Shown here: in pieces, positions 18,810-28,605 of the stretch | How the letters are laid out: the number at the start of each line of letters is the position of its first letter | Numbering within the stretch: the stretch's first letter is position 1 | DNA from: Macrococcus sp. DPC7161 | GTDB lineage: Bacteria > Bacillota > Bacilli > Staphylococcales > Staphylococcaceae | Reading direction: 5' to 3' | NCBI RefSeq assembly: GCF_004117835.1 | Contig: NZ_SDSC01000005.1 | Span: 1 to 64,000, forward strand | Length of the DNA: 64,000 nt | Program-made: the position numbers and the translations under genes | The notes under the pieces: generated by a model | Database searches by the model: none | Seen by the model: only the letters and a program-made list of their open reading frames with translations | What the model was told of the DNA's origin: nothing

Positions 18810-19210
18810 GCTCATCTGATACTTACAATTGAGCTACAGATCCATCTGTGGCTCATCTGGTACTTACACTTGAGCTGCAGATCCATCTGTGGCTCATCTG
18901 TCACTCACACTTGAGCTGCAGATCCATCTGTGGCTCATCTGGTACTTACACTTGAGCTGCAGATTCATCTGTGGCTCGCCTGATACTTACACTTGAGCTG
19001 CAGATCCATCTGTGGCTCATCTGGTACTTACACTTGAGCTGCAGATTCATCTGTGGCTCATCTGCTACTTACACTTGAGCTGCAGATCCATCTGTGGCTC
19101 ATCTGTCACTTACACTTGAGCTGCAAATCCATCTGTGGCTCATCTGTCACTCACACTTGAGCTGCAGACCCATCTGTGGCTCGCCTGGTACTTACACTTG
19201 AGCTGCAGAT
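18810..19210. repeat. 41-bp tandem repeat array A (about 10 units)
   Basis: Nine full 41-bp units and a 32-bp partial unit run head to tail. Each begins GCTCATCTG (or GCTCGCCTG). A variable seven-base core follows (gtactta, tcactca, ctactta, atactta, tcactta). The conserved CACTTGAGCTGCAGAT and CCATCTGTG complete it. GAGCTGCAGAT can pair with ATCTGTGGCTC of the unit junction, giving an 11-bp RNA stem with two G-U pairs. In unit 1 a G-to-A change turns a wobble into an A-U pair. The array lies between the converging yfkAB and thioesterase genes. No cas gene is near. A related array is at 41040. Confidence 0.95.
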
Positions 19211-19212
19211 AT

Positions 19213-19254
19213 AAAAAAATCCGAACATACGATATATCGTATGTTCGGATTTTT
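19213..19254. terminator. Terminator at the end of the thioesterase gene
   Basis: A perfect AAAAATCCGAACATACGAT stem with its complement sits between array A and the thioesterase stop codon. A-rich and T-rich flanks allow it to work in both directions. Confidence 0.88.
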
Positions 19255-19265
19255 ATTTTCATCGA

Positions 19266-19781
19266 TTATTGAATCATTTTCGTAAAGTGCTCGACTAAAG
19301 CTTTTGTTTCATTGCGTGATGCTTTTCTTTGTTCGGCGCGTTTTGCACCTGTTTCGATGAGCCATGCTTCTTCTTCAGTTTCAGCAATAATCAAAGGCAC
19401 TTCTGTTGGGCGTTGATCACTACCTAATGCTACAAATGTTAAGAAACTGATTGCAGCTAAAGTTTTCTCCGTTGTTAATGGGTTTTCTTTATATACTTTC
19501 GTACAAATTTCCATAGAAGATGTACCTGTATGTGTCACCATAGCTACTAAATTTAATATCTCTCCAGATCTGACCGGAGCTAAGAAATGCAATGCGTCAG
19601 ATGATGCAGTAACTACCGGTCGTTCACTATGACGTGTTGCAGCAATCGATGCGATATCATCAATTTCCGCCATTAATTTTCCACCGAATAATGTATGATG
19701 ATGATTTGTATGTCCTGGAAATATTTGTGTTGTTTTCGTGCTTTTTGAAGCTTGCATTGTCTTGGTTAATCGTTCTGTCAT
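19266..19781 (-). CDS. Acyl-CoA thioesterase, hotdog fold
   Basis: A 171-aa cytoplasmic thioesterase of the YkhA/BACH type, which hydrolyses acyl-CoA to free acid and CoA. Typical motifs are FPGHTNHHHTLFGGKLMAEID, with the GG helix start, and the active-site aspartate region DIASIAATRH. GAGG precedes the ATG at 19781; the ten codons further upstream in frame lack support. The C-terminal ~40 residues are a charged helix. It is the last gene of a leftward set. Confidence 0.88.
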   Translation of the reverse strand: MTERLTKTMQASKSTKTTQIFPGHTNHHHTLFGGKLMAEIDDIASIAATRHSERPVVTASSDALHFLAPVRSGEILNLVAMVTHTGTSSMEICTKVYKENPLTTEKTLAAISFLTFVALGSDQRPTEVPLIIAETEEEAWLIETGAKRAEQRKASRNETKALVEHFTKMIQ

Positions 19782-19824
19782 ATTGAATTTCCTCTCTAAA
19801 CTTGATTTCATCTAGAATTCATAG

Positions 19825-19853
19825 AAAAAAGGAACGAGATTAATCTCATTCCT
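19825..19853 (-). terminator. Terminator after small membrane protein gene
   Basis: GGAATGAGATTAATCTCGTTCC is a near-perfect inverted repeat followed by TTTTTT on the minus strand. Confidence 0.8.
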
Positions 19854-19883
19854 ACATACCAAAGTTATCAACTATATAGTTAA

Positions 19884-20057
19884 TTAATGAACGTCATCTG
19901 CAAATACTTTTTTCTCTAACGCTTCTTCAGGCGTATCGATACGATCTGCTTCTTTTGAATCAAACGCATTTATTAAGAAATGCATAATTGTTGCTCCAAT
20001 ACCGAAAATTGCAAATACAAATGCAATTACGACTAGCCACATCATTGCTACTGACAT
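19884..20057 (-). CDS. Small single-span membrane protein
   Basis: A 57-aa protein with one hydrophobic helix at residues ~5-28 and an acidic cytoplasmic tail (SKEADRIDTPEEALEKKV). GAGGAGG is spaced six bases from the ATG at 20057; an upstream ATG abuts the ribosome site. It sits 75 bp after the aminopeptidase gene and ends in its own terminator. I do not recognise a characterised family. Confidence 0.65.
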   Translation of the reverse strand: MSVAMMWLVVIAFVFAIFGIGATIMHFLINAFDSKEADRIDTPEEALEKKVFADDVH

Positions 20058-20132
20058 GTTCATCCTCCTCAAAACCGTTAATAATATTACTATATCATTT
20101 TTATGACACAATTAAAATATCAATTTTTAATT

Positions 20133-21362
20133 TTAAAAAGCCCAGTTACCATTTGTAAAGATTGCTTCTTCTTGTCCATCTTCTGTAATACCAACAATAT
20201 TTAATGTTGGTCCACCAATCATAAAGTCTTCATGTGTGATTGAACTATTTAATCCAACAGACTCTAATCCTGCTTCATCTAATGCTTTGCCGCCTTCTAA
20301 GCAGAATGGATAAGCTGCACCTAACGCTAAGTGGCATGAGGCATTTTCATCAAATAACGTGTTGTAGTATAAGATATTACTGTTTGAAATTGGTGAATCA
20401 TGTGGTACTAATGCAACTTCTCCTAAATAAACTGCATTTTCATCCGTTTCTAATAATGCTTTTAACGTATCATACCCTACACGCGCTTCATATTCGACTA
20501 CTTTTCCTTTTTCAAAAGTTAATTTAAAGTCATCGATGATGTTACTTGCATAGCTTAATGGCTTTGTACTTGATACATAACCATCCACTTCATATTTATG
20601 TGGAACGGTAAATACTTCTTCAGTAGGCATATTGGCCATAAAAGAAACACCATCTGAATTCACACTTGAAGCCCCACACCAAATATGACCTTTAGGTAAT
20701 CCAATAGTTAAGTCAGTGCCTTCACCTTGGTATTTTATATAGCGGTATGCTTTCTTATTTAAGTAATCTGCTTTTTCATGTAAATTGTCATTATGTTGTT
20801 GCCATGCTGCTACAGGATCTTCATGATTCACTCGAACGGCTTCTAAAATTGCTTCAAGTAATCGATCAAATGCCGCTTCTTTCTCTAATTCAGGAAAAAC
20901 CAATTGTGCCCATTCATATGATGGATAAGCTGAAACAGTCCAACTGAATTGATCTGTTTGCATCATTTTCATGTATTCGTTGTAAGCTTTACCGTAAGAT
21001 TGCATATTTGCAGAAACCTTTTTAGGATCTGCCTCCTTTAAATTTTCAGGACTTACAGAAACAACAACTAATTGTGCCGCATTATCACGCGCATAAGTCA
21101 TTCGCTCATCTACTAAATATTGTGGATGTGTTTCAAATGTTGATAAGTCACGGTACTTAAAGTTTAATTGCGTTAAAACATCATCAGTATATTGTACACG
21201 AACATCACTCGCCCCCGCTTTATATGCTTCTTCAACGACGATTCGAATAAATGGACTTGCATCAACTGACGCACGTACAAATACTTTTTGATCCTCTTGA
21301 ACATTCATCCCCACTTTAACAAGTAATGTTGCATACTTTTGTAATTGCTCTTCTCGCTTCAT
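20133..21362 (-). CDS. Aminopeptidase, M29 family (AmpS/PepS)
   Basis: A 409-aa metallo-aminopeptidase of the thermophilic M29 family, which trims N-terminal residues from peptides using two metal ions. Conserved parts include the N-terminal LLVKVGMNVQEDQKVFVRAS, GLPKGHIWCGASSVNSDG and FMANMPTEEVFTVPH, with the metal-binding glutamate and histidine. The later regions LGEVALVPHDSPIS and HLALGAAYPFCLEGG carry further ligands. Length is full. The ATG follows GGGGAG. DUF1128 lies just upstream, the usual staphylococcal arrangement. Confidence 0.9.
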   Translation of the reverse strand: MKREEQLQKYATLLVKVGMNVQEDQKVFVRASVDASPFIRIVVEEAYKAGASDVRVQYTDDVLTQLNFKYRDLSTFETHPQYLVDERMTYARDNAAQLVVVSVSPENLKEADPKKVSANMQSYGKAYNEYMKMMQTDQFSWTVSAYPSYEWAQLVFPELEKEAAFDRLLEAILEAVRVNHEDPVAAWQQHNDNLHEKADYLNKKAYRYIKYQGEGTDLTIGLPKGHIWCGASSVNSDGVSFMANMPTEEVFTVPHKYEVDGYVSSTKPLSYASNIIDDFKLTFEKGKVVEYEARVGYDTLKALLETDENAVYLGEVALVPHDSPISNSNILYYNTLFDENASCHLALGAAYPFCLEGGKALDEAGLESVGLNSSITHEDFMIGGPTLNIVGITEDGQEEAIFTNGNWAF

Positions 21363-21395
21363 TGATTTCTCCCCTTTGTCTATTGTTGTTTAATA

Positions 21396-21593
21396 TTATT
21401 TGCGTAAATTACCGATTTCATCAGTAATTGCTGCCATTTCATTTGGTGAAAAATTTGATTTCTTTTGTACATAATCATATAAATCTTGTAAGTCTTCTAA
21501 TTTATTATCATCAATATCATCTGGGTTAATTACACCGATATTAACTAATTTTAATTTTTCTGCAATACCGTTAATTAATGCTGCTTTATCCAA
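21396..21593 (-). CDS. DUF1128 (UPF0435) family protein
   Basis: A 65-aa soluble helical protein, recognised by AEKLKLVNIGVINPDD and LQDLYDYVQKKSNFSPNEM, the hallmarks of UPF0435. Function unknown. It lies 33 bp ahead of the aminopeptidase on the same strand and is probably co-transcribed. Confidence 0.85.
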   Translation of the reverse strand: MDKAALINGIAEKLKLVNIGVINPDDIDDNKLEDLQDLYDYVQKKSNFSPNEMAAITDEIGNLRK

Positions 21594-21743
21594 ATTTAAT
21601 CATTCCTTTTTCTCTTTTAAAAAATTTTATTCATCTTTGTATAACTTCTAATAATAAGAATATAATAGTCTGAATCATTTGTATACTTTTTATCTGTGCG
21701 TTTTAACACTATAAAGATTAAAATAAAAATTTTTAATTTCAAA

Positions 21744-21770
21744 GTTTAACACTGCTATACATTTGGGTAT
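21744..21770 (+). promoter_or_regulatory. Sigma-B promoter
   Basis: GTTTAA (21744-21749) and GGGTAT (21765-21770) are 15 bp apart and match both sigma-B elements exactly. They lie 60 bp upstream of the YtxH-like gene. An overlapping TATAAT (21771-ish) may give sigma-A access too. This implies general-stress control of the ytxH-yihY pair. Confidence 0.8.
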
Positions 21771-21830
21771 ATAATAATTAATAGATGGTAACATCAATTT
21801 TTTAAACTTTCTTGAGAGGGGAAAATAAGT

Positions 21831-22139
21831 ATGAACAACAAATTAGTCCCAGCAGTTATCGCTGGTGCAGCTGTAGGTGCTGCAATTTCAATGTTAGACA
21901 AAAAGACACGCACTTCTGTAAAAGGAAAAATCTCATCAAATAACACAAATGGTGTTACATCTTCAACACCAAGTACAAAAACTAAAATTTCTAATATTAA
22001 AGATGAAGTAATGTATTGGAAAGATGTTATTGAAGAAATTCGTCGTAAAAATCCAGAATTAGAAAAAGCAATTATGGATGCAAAAGATACATTCATTGAA
22101 AAGAAAAACCAAAAGAAATTATCAGGTCCAAACCAATAA
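21831..22139 (+). CDS. YtxH domain-containing general stress protein
   Basis: A 102-aa protein with a glycine/alanine-rich hydrophobic N-terminus (LVPAVIAGAAVGAAISML) followed by DKKTRTSVKGK, the YtxH pattern. The remainder is a charged helical region. YtxH proteins are general-stress proteins in Bacillus, and the sigma-B promoter upstream agrees. It is 32 bp from the YihY-like gene and probably in one operon. Confidence 0.78.
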   Translation: MNNKLVPAVIAGAAVGAAISMLDKKTRTSVKGKISSNNTNGVTSSTPSTKTKISNIKDEVMYWKDVIEEIRRKNPELEKAIMDAKDTFIEKKNQKKLSGPNQ

Positions 22140-22171
22140 GTATTAAATATTAAAAATTAGAGGTGAACGTT

Positions 22172-23218
22172 ATGACAAAACAAACATCACCTTCTGAAAA
22201 CAGGACTCAAGGAAATCCCCTTGAGTCTAATTTTTTAGAAGAGCAAACATCAAAAACAAAAAGTTTTAAAGAAGAACAAAAAGCAAGTAATGAAAACTAT
22301 GTTTCAATGCAAAAATTTAAATCAAAACAACCTAAGAAAGATGATCAAACATTTTACGTTTCAAAAATAAACAAACCAGCAAAATACAAAGAAAACAGTA
22401 ATTTTTTAAGCAAACTTTTATTCCGAATTGGTAAAGATGATGTTTCTGGTCTTTCAGCACAATTAGCATATTACTTCTTATTGTCTTTATTCCCAATGTT
22501 AATTTTCTTATTAACACTTATTCCGCTATTTCAAATTAAACCGGAAACAATTACGGATATGATTGCTAAAAATGCACCTGGTTCTACTGCTAAAATGATT
22601 ACAAATATAATTAAAGACGTTATGAGCAATGGTTCTGGTGGATTATTATCATTCGGTTTAATTGCCGCTTTATGGTCTGCATCTAATGGAATGACTGCCT
22701 TAATGAACGCATTTAACGTTGCCTATGATGTTGAAGATTCACGTAATGCTATTGTTTCAAAATTAATGAGTGTTTTATTTACTGTAATTATGGTTGTCGT
22801 ATTTGCAATTGCATTAGCACTACCTGTATTCGGTGGTCAATTAGGCACTTTATTATTTGAAAAAGTCGGCTTAGATGCACAGTTTAAATGGGTCTTTAAT
22901 TTAGTTAAAGTTGTATTACCTATCTTAGTTACATTTATAGTGTTCACAACTTTATATGCCCTTGCACCTCATGTTAAACTAAAATGGAAGTCTGTTTTAC
23001 CAGGTGCATTATTTGCAACTGTTGTATGGTTAGGTGCAAGTTTCTTATTTGGTTTCTATGTAAGTAACTTTGCCAACTATTCTAAAACTTACGGTAGTAT
23101 CGGTGGTGTCATCATCTTAATGCTTTGGTTATATTTAACTGGATTTATTATTATTGTTGGTGGACAAATTAATGCCATCATTCACCGTGACAAAATTAGA
23201 AATTTAAACCATTCATAA
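22172..23218 (+). CDS. YihY/BrkB family membrane protein
   Basis: A 348-aa integral membrane protein of the YihY/virulence-factor BrkB family, once mislabelled ribonuclease BN. Residues 1-80 are a hydrophilic, probably disordered extension rich in K, Q, S and E, unusual compared with shorter homologues. Family motifs follow: GLSAQLAYYFLLSLFPML, then six membrane helices, and YGSIGGVIILMLWLYLTGFII near the end. AGGTG supports the ATG at 22172 over the GTG three codons earlier. It lies downstream of the sigma-B promoter with the YtxH gene. Function unresolved. Confidence 0.85.
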   Translation: MTKQTSPSENRTQGNPLESNFLEEQTSKTKSFKEEQKASNENYVSMQKFKSKQPKKDDQTFYVSKINKPAKYKENSNFLSKLLFRIGKDDVSGLSAQLAYYFLLSLFPMLIFLLTLIPLFQIKPETITDMIAKNAPGSTAKMITNIIKDVMSNGSGGLLSFGLIAALWSASNGMTALMNAFNVAYDVEDSRNAIVSKLMSVLFTVIMVVVFAIALALPVFGGQLGTLLFEKVGLDAQFKWVFNLVKVVLPILVTFIVFTTLYALAPHVKLKWKSVLPGALFATVVWLGASFLFGFYVSNFANYSKTYGSIGGVIILMLWLYLTGFIIIVGGQINAIIHRDKIRNLNHS

Positions 23219-23251
23219 TAACAGATAATATTAACATATACGGAGGCTATC

Positions 23252-23827
23252 ATGACGCTATTATCAGAGATTTTGGAGTATAACAACAAATTTGTAGCTG
23301 GCAAAGAATACGAACAATTTGAAACGTCTAAAGTGCCATCTATGAAAGCAGTATTATTAACTTGTATGGATACACGTTTACAAGAATTATCAACACGTGC
23401 ACTTGGCATGAAAAATGGTGATGTAAAAGTTGTTAAAAATGCAGGTGCTGTTATTTCTCATCCTTATGGTTCTACAATGAAAAGTTTATTAGTAGGTATA
23501 TATGCGTTAGGTGCTGAAGAAATCATTATTATGGGTCATAAAGATTGTGGTATGGGTAGTATTGATGTAGATGTTGTTTTAGAAGCAATGAAATCACGTG
23601 GCATCAGACAAGAAGTCATCGATACATTAAATTATTCAGGCATTGATGTTAATCATTTCTTATCAGGATTTTCTGATGTATATGAAAGTGTAAAGTCAAA
23701 TATACAAACAGTGATTAATCATCCGTTATTTGATACAAACGTCCCTGTACATGGATTAGTTATTGATCCTCATACTGGTGCTGTTGAATTAGTATACGAT
23801 GGTTATAAAAAAGAATTTTATAAATAA
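23252..23827 (+). CDS. Beta-class carbonic anhydrase
   Basis: A 191-aa zinc enzyme interconverting CO2 and bicarbonate. The zinc ligands are C38, H96 and C99, with the D40-R42 dyad in CMDTRL and HKDCG. This is the beta class with the type-II arrangement seen in Bacillus YtiB. GGAGG precedes the ATG. It follows yihY by 33 bp and may be in the same transcript. It ends in a strong terminator shared with vraR. Confidence 0.9.
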   Translation: MTLLSEILEYNNKFVAGKEYEQFETSKVPSMKAVLLTCMDTRLQELSTRALGMKNGDVKVVKNAGAVISHPYGSTMKSLLVGIYALGAEEIIIMGHKDCGMGSIDVDVVLEAMKSRGIRQEVIDTLNYSGIDVNHFLSGFSDVYESVKSNIQTVINHPLFDTNVPVHGLVIDPHTGAVELVYDGYKKEFYK

Positions 23828-23832
23828 AAAGA

Positions 23833-23871
23833 AACACCGTACTTGTTGAAGCATCAACTTGTACGGTGTTT
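23833..23871. terminator. Bidirectional terminator, carbonic anhydrase and vraR
   Basis: AAACACCGTAC pairs with GTACGGTGTTT across an inner TTGTTGA/TCAACTT extension, between the converging genes. Confidence 0.85.
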
Positions 23872-23873
23872 TG

Positions 23874-24497
23874 TTATTCAATTAAGTCATGTTGAAACGC
23901 GTAAATAACAGCTTGTGTTCTATCTTGTACTTCTAACTTACTTAAAATATTACTCACATGTGTCTTTACCGTTTTGATGGTAATATGACTGGCATCAGCG
24001 ATTTCCTGATTTGAATAGCCTTTAGCAATGAGTAATAAGATTTCTTTTTCACGTTCCGTAAGCATCTCATGTAATTCTGTTTGATGATGCATTCTTTGTC
24101 TCATTTTAGTCATCACTTCTTTTTCGAATACAGAATTACCTTGATATGTTTTAATGATGGCATTTTTAATTTCTTCTGCACTACTTGTTTTCAATACATA
24201 GCTATCAACGCCAGCATCTAATGCTTGATATACTTCTTTGTCATCGATAAAACTTGTTAACATCACTACTTTAATATGTGGCATTGTTTGCTTAATTATC
24301 TTCGTCGCTTCAATGCCATTCATACCATCCATTACCATATCCATTAAAATAACGTCTGGATTTAATTGTCTTGCTTTCTCTATACCTTCTTGACCATTCG
24401 AAGCTTCTCCGATAATTTCAATTTCATCTTGCATTGATAAATAGCTTGAAATGCCAATTCGAACCATCTCGTGATCATCGACAAATAATACTTTCAT
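23874..24497 (-). CDS. vraR: Cell-wall stress response regulator VraR
   Basis: A 207-aa NarL/LuxR-type response regulator that switches on cell-wall synthesis genes when peptidoglycan assembly is blocked by vancomycin or beta-lactams. The receiver domain carries D53 as the phosphorylation site in LMDMVMDG. The helix-turn-helix domain follows with [28 protein letters not shown] precedes the ATG. It lies 4 bp after vraS, the final gene of the vraUTSR operon. Confidence 0.95.
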   Translation of the reverse strand: MKVLFVDDHEMVRIGISSYLSMQDEIEIIGEASNGQEGIEKARQLNPDVILMDMVMDGMNGIEATKIIKQTMPHIKVVMLTSFIDDKEVYQALDAGVDSYVLKTSSAEEIKNAIIKTYQGNSVFEKEVMTKMRQRMHHQTELHEMLTEREKEILLLIAKGYSNQEIADASHITIKTVKTHVSNILSKLEVQDRTQAVIYAFQHDLIE

Positions 24498-24501
24498 GAC
24501 A

Positions 24502-25518
24502 TCACTCCTCTATTCCAACTTTAACTTCAATTCTCGTACCACTATTTTTCATTGAAACAATATGACATGCGCCTCCAATTTCTAAGGCACGTTCTTTCAT
24601 TGTATTTAAGCCATATCTTGTGTCATCAATAGCATTCATATCAAATCCAACACCATCATCAACAATCCTTAAAATGACACTTTGATTCACTTTAAATAAT
24701 TCAATTGTAATAGTTGTCGCTTTTGCATGCCTTAAAGTATTTGAAATTGCTTCTTGTAATATTCTAAACAAGTGGTCTTCTACGCCTTTTTTCAAAGCTA
24801 CTTCTTCAATAGAAGTATTCACATTTAACGGAATTTTTTGCTTTAATTCTAGCACTAAGTCACTGATACCTTGCTTTAATGTTTTATTCTTAAGGCCAAG
24901 TGGTCTTAAATGTAATAACAATGCTCTCATTTCAAGTTGAGAATCTTGAATCATTTTTTCTAGCAAATTCAATTGCTGCTGAACTTTGGTTTCAGTTGTT
25001 GCACTTTTTAAAGCTGACAACATCATACTTGCTGCAAATAATTGCTGAGACACTGAGTCATGCAATTCACGCGCTAAACGTTGTCGCTCACTTTCAACGA
25101 TTTGCTTTACAATTTCTTCGTTTAATTGATGTGCATCATTAATGACAGATTGACTTTGACGTTTAATATCATTGATTCTTTGATCAACTTGAAGCACTGC
25201 TTGATATAACGTACTTGCTTCAAGAGATAAAGATTTATCTTGTGATAAAGGCTCCCCTTGATTAATTTTTTCGATTTGTTCTGTTAAATACTCAGTCTCT
25301 TCATTTTGGCTATAAGCAACGATTGATCCCATAATAATACATGCAAGAATAACCACGACATTTAAAAAGATAAATGCAGGTACACCAATAATTTGCGTAT
25401 ATAACATGCCTTGAAAATAAATGATGTTTGTAAAAATACGATCTAAAAAAAAGAAAATTATTGAAAGTGTATATACTAAAATAAGCATCGAACCTATCAT
25501 TCGTATGTAGTTATTCAT
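24502..25518 (-). CDS. vraS: Cell-wall stress sensor histidine kinase VraS
   Basis: A 338-aa NarX-family kinase with two membrane helices at residues ~8-28 and ~44-70 and almost no extracellular loop. Phosphoacceptor H153 is in the dimerisation motif [18 protein letters not shown]. The HATPase_c N-box is in [10 protein letters not shown] and the G-boxes are DDGVGFD and GLNTMKERA. It shares the start [16 protein letters not shown] with S. aureus VraS. It overlaps vraT by 4 bp (ATGA), implying translational coupling. Confidence 0.95.
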   Translation of the reverse strand: MNNYIRMIGSMLILVYTLSIIFFFLDRIFTNIIYFQGMLYTQIIGVPAFIFLNVVVILACIIMGSIVAYSQNEETEYLTEQIEKINQGEPLSQDKSLSLEASTLYQAVLQVDQRINDIKRQSQSVINDAHQLNEEIVKQIVESERQRLARELHDSVSQQLFAASMMLSALKSATTETKVQQQLNLLEKMIQDSQLEMRALLLHLRPLGLKNKTLKQGISDLVLELKQKIPLNVNTSIEEVALKKGVEDHLFRILQEAISNTLRHAKATTITIELFKVNQSVILRIVDDGVGFDMNAIDDTRYGLNTMKERALEIGGACHIVSMKNSGTRIEVKVGIEE

Positions 25519-26210
25519 CGATATCTCACCTCTAAATCTCCAATAATGGAAGAGGCAAATATTTTAATCTGCACACCATTGTCATACGCTGGCGTTTGAT
25601 AAGTCATACGTTCATTACGTAATTTTTTAGTATACGTATCTTCGATATGAAGTTGCCCATAAAGTGACGTATAATCTACTTTAACTTGATAATGATATGG
25701 AACTGTGATGGTCGTTTTCCCGATAATCGTTCTTACGATAATTAAATTTTGTGATTGTAAATGGGCTGCATTGGTTAAATCAATGGACAAGTCGCCAATT
25801 GCATGCTGAATATGCATATCCTCAAATAAATAAACATGTGGTGGTGTCACTTTAAATGAAAACCACGATAAACGTTCTACAGACATTTCATTATGAGCGG
25901 TTTGAATCACCTTCATCGGTCTACTTTTATAAATCATATAACGAATACCGACAATGACAAGAAAGCTAAATAAAACAATTAATGTATATGGATTCGATAG
26001 AAATCCAAATGATAAAATTATAATACCTAACCAAAATAAAATAAGCCCTCTTAGCTTCTCCTTTAAATAACGACTCAAATAAATAAAGACACAACCTACC
26101 AATAATACTAAGATCATTCCTGTACGTTCAAAAAATAAATAATATAAATTAGATAAACAAAACAGTAATATAAAGGCGATCAATATTTCTGAGTTTACTA
26201 TTTGTTTCAC
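25515..26210 (-). CDS. vraT: VraT (YvqF/LiaF family) membrane protein
   Basis: A 231-aa protein of the LiaF/YvqF family, needed with VraS to sense wall damage. Residues ~1-95 contain about four membrane helices. The rest is the soluble LiaF C-terminal beta domain ([30 protein letters not shown]). The start is GTG with AGGTG at correct spacing. It sits between vraU and vraS with overlaps on both sides. Assignment rests on family plus position. Confidence 0.9.
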   Translation of the reverse strand: MKQIVNSEILIAFILLFCLSNLYYLFFERTGMILVLLVGCVFIYLSRYLKEKLRGLILFWLGIIILSFGFLSNPYTLIVLFSFLVIVGIRYMIYKSRPMKVIQTAHNEMSVERLSWFSFKVTPPHVYLFEDMHIQHAIGDLSIDLTNAAHLQSQNLIIVRTIIGKTTITVPYHYQVKVDYTSLYGQLHIEDTYTKKLRNERMTYQTPAYDNGVQIKIFASSIIGDLEVRYR

Positions 26211-26214
26211 ATAT

Positions 26215-26571
26215 TCACCTCAATCCTAATTTAGACAACATAATAATTTGTAATTGTACTTGCTGCTTCTCTTGTTCCAAAGTTTGGAGCATGGCTTCAA
26301 TACTTTCAATTTCTTCATCAATTGCTGAAATGGCTTTAACTAATGGCAATCGATTATGACGTAAATGATCAGTACATGAAACTTCTATTGATTCTAAAGA
26401 TTCCTGTACTAAAGACTTTTGTGTTGATAATTGTTTAATTTCAACATGCTTCATTTGTTTTAATAAATTGATTTCAGTAATTTTTTTATAGTAATCGCTT
26501 AAATGAATGAGCATTGTATTTTGTACACACTTACGTGCTGTCATATTCATATACTTTCTTAATTTTTGCAT
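26215..26571 (-). CDS. vraU: VraU-like first gene of the vra operon
   Basis: A 118-aa basic, largely helical protein with heptad-like residues ~60-115, consistent with a coiled coil. It corresponds in place to the small first gene (vraU) of the S. aureus vraUTSR operon, whose role is unknown. AGGAGG lies before its ATG, and it ends five bases ahead of the vraT start. No membrane segment or known domain is visible. Confidence 0.75.
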   Translation of the reverse strand: MQKLRKYMNMTARKCVQNTMLIHLSDYYKKITEINLLKQMKHVEIKQLSTQKSLVQESLESIEVSCTDHLRHNRLPLVKAISAIDEEIESIEAMLQTLEQEKQQVQLQIIMLSKLGLR

Positions 26572-26616
26572 ACGATTGCCTCCTGTGCAAATTTATCATA
26601 CTCCATTATAAAAAAA

Positions 26617-26646
26617 GTTCCAAAGCCGATTAAGAGGCTTTGGAAC
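26617..26646 (-). terminator. Terminator after map
   Basis: GTTCCAAAGCC and GGCTTTGGAAC form an 11-bp stem with an 8-base loop, followed on the minus strand by TTTTTT. It separates map from vraU. Confidence 0.88.
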
Positions 26647-26674
26647 GAAATTGCACTCGGTCTTTAGTTGTAGA

Positions 26675-27442
<768 letters not shown>

Positions 27443-27568
27443 TTACTATTTATGTCTTTACTTTATTAGTATACAAGTGATTGGTTGATTTTATCCAAAA
27501 ATATGACTAATATAGATACATTACTTCTATTATATCAAAAATTTTTTAGAATAAAGGATTAAATAAAT

Positions 27569-28558
27569 ATGAAAATCAAATGGCTCAACAAATTGATTGG
27601 TGCACGTACCATTAAAACTGGTCTTGCTACATTTTTAACTGCTTTGTTTTGTCAGTTGCTGACTTTACCTGCGATATTTGCTGTGATTACGTCCATTGTA
27701 TCCATCGAACCTACAGCAAAAGCATCGCTTAGAAAAGCTTATGTCAGGTTCCCCGCTTCAATCCTTGGTGCATTTATCGCCGTAACGAGCACCTACTTTT
27801 TAGGAGAATCAGCGCTGAGTTACAGTATTGCTGCTACAGTAACTATCTTTGTTTGCTATAAATTGAAATTATATGATGGCTTACTCGTAGCCAGCCTTAC
27901 AGCCGTTGCCATGGTACCTAACATACATACAGACTTTGCTTATAATTTCTTTTCAAGACTCGCAACAACTACAATTGGCCTAGGTACTGCAGGTGTGGTC
28001 AATTTCTTTGTATTGCCACCAAAGTACATCAATCAAATTAAACAATTGCTAGATATATTTGAAACAAAAATGATGAATACTTTAAATACACGCATCAATG
28101 AGATTACTAATGAAAAAATTACTTCTAACACAACTGAGCAATTAATGGTTGAAACAGATAAATTAATCTCTAAGATTGAACAATTAAAAGGCTATCAGAA
28201 AGAAGAATTACAATTTCATAAAAACACTGAAAAACAATTAGAGCTGGCTCAAATTACGCATCGTTTAAACGTCAATCGTTTAATACAATTACATATCAAT
28301 CATTTGATTATGTTGCCACATGATATACAGCTGCATTTCAGTGAAGAAGAACAAACAGCGATGAATCACTTAATTCAATCATTTCATCAATTTGGTGAAA
28401 CGAGAATTTATGAGCCTCACAAACCATCACTGAGCCTACTTAAAATGAGTGTCAAACATCTTGATGAATTTGATGAAAACCAATTTAAAAATCATATGAT
28501 ATATGAAATATTAATGATTAATAAATTATTAGAGCAACACCCAAACAAACGCCGATGA
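27569..28558 (+). CDS. ArAE family membrane protein (UPF0421)
   Basis: A 329-aa protein beginning MKIKWLNKLIGARTIKTGLA. It has about six membrane helices in residues ~15-150 ending at VVNFFVLPPKY. A helical cytoplasmic region rich in K, E and Q follows. This matches UPF0421, which in staphylococci lies beside map. It shares its layout with the longer paralogue at 4537-5622, including the FFVLPPK motif. Substrate unknown. Confidence 0.82.
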   Translation: MKIKWLNKLIGARTIKTGLATFLTALFCQLLTLPAIFAVITSIVSIEPTAKASLRKAYVRFPASILGAFIAVTSTYFLGESALSYSIAATVTIFVCYKLKLYDGLLVASLTAVAMVPNIHTDFAYNFFSRLATTTIGLGTAGVVNFFVLPPKYINQIKQLLDIFETKMMNTLNTRINEITNEKITSNTTEQLMVETDKLISKIEQLKGYQKEELQFHKNTEKQLELAQITHRLNVNRLIQLHINHLIMLPHDIQLHFSEEEQTAMNHLIQSFHQFGETRIYEPHKPSLSLLKMSVKHLDEFDENQFKNHMIYEILMINKLLEQHPNKRR

Positions 28559-28577
28559 CAGTCATCGGCGTTTGTTT
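28542..28577 (+). terminator. Terminator after UPF0421 gene
   Basis: ACAAACGCCGATGA pairs with TCATCGGCGTTTGT over a 3-base loop and is followed by TTTTTT. The stop codon TGA lies within the stem. Confidence 0.92.
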
Positions 28578-28605
28578 TTTCATATGTTTGACATAAATAA
28601 TTAAA

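Noticed and set aside
18810-19210. CRISPR array
   Set aside because: Spacers of only about seven bases are far too short, units are imperfect, and no cas genes are present in 64 kb.
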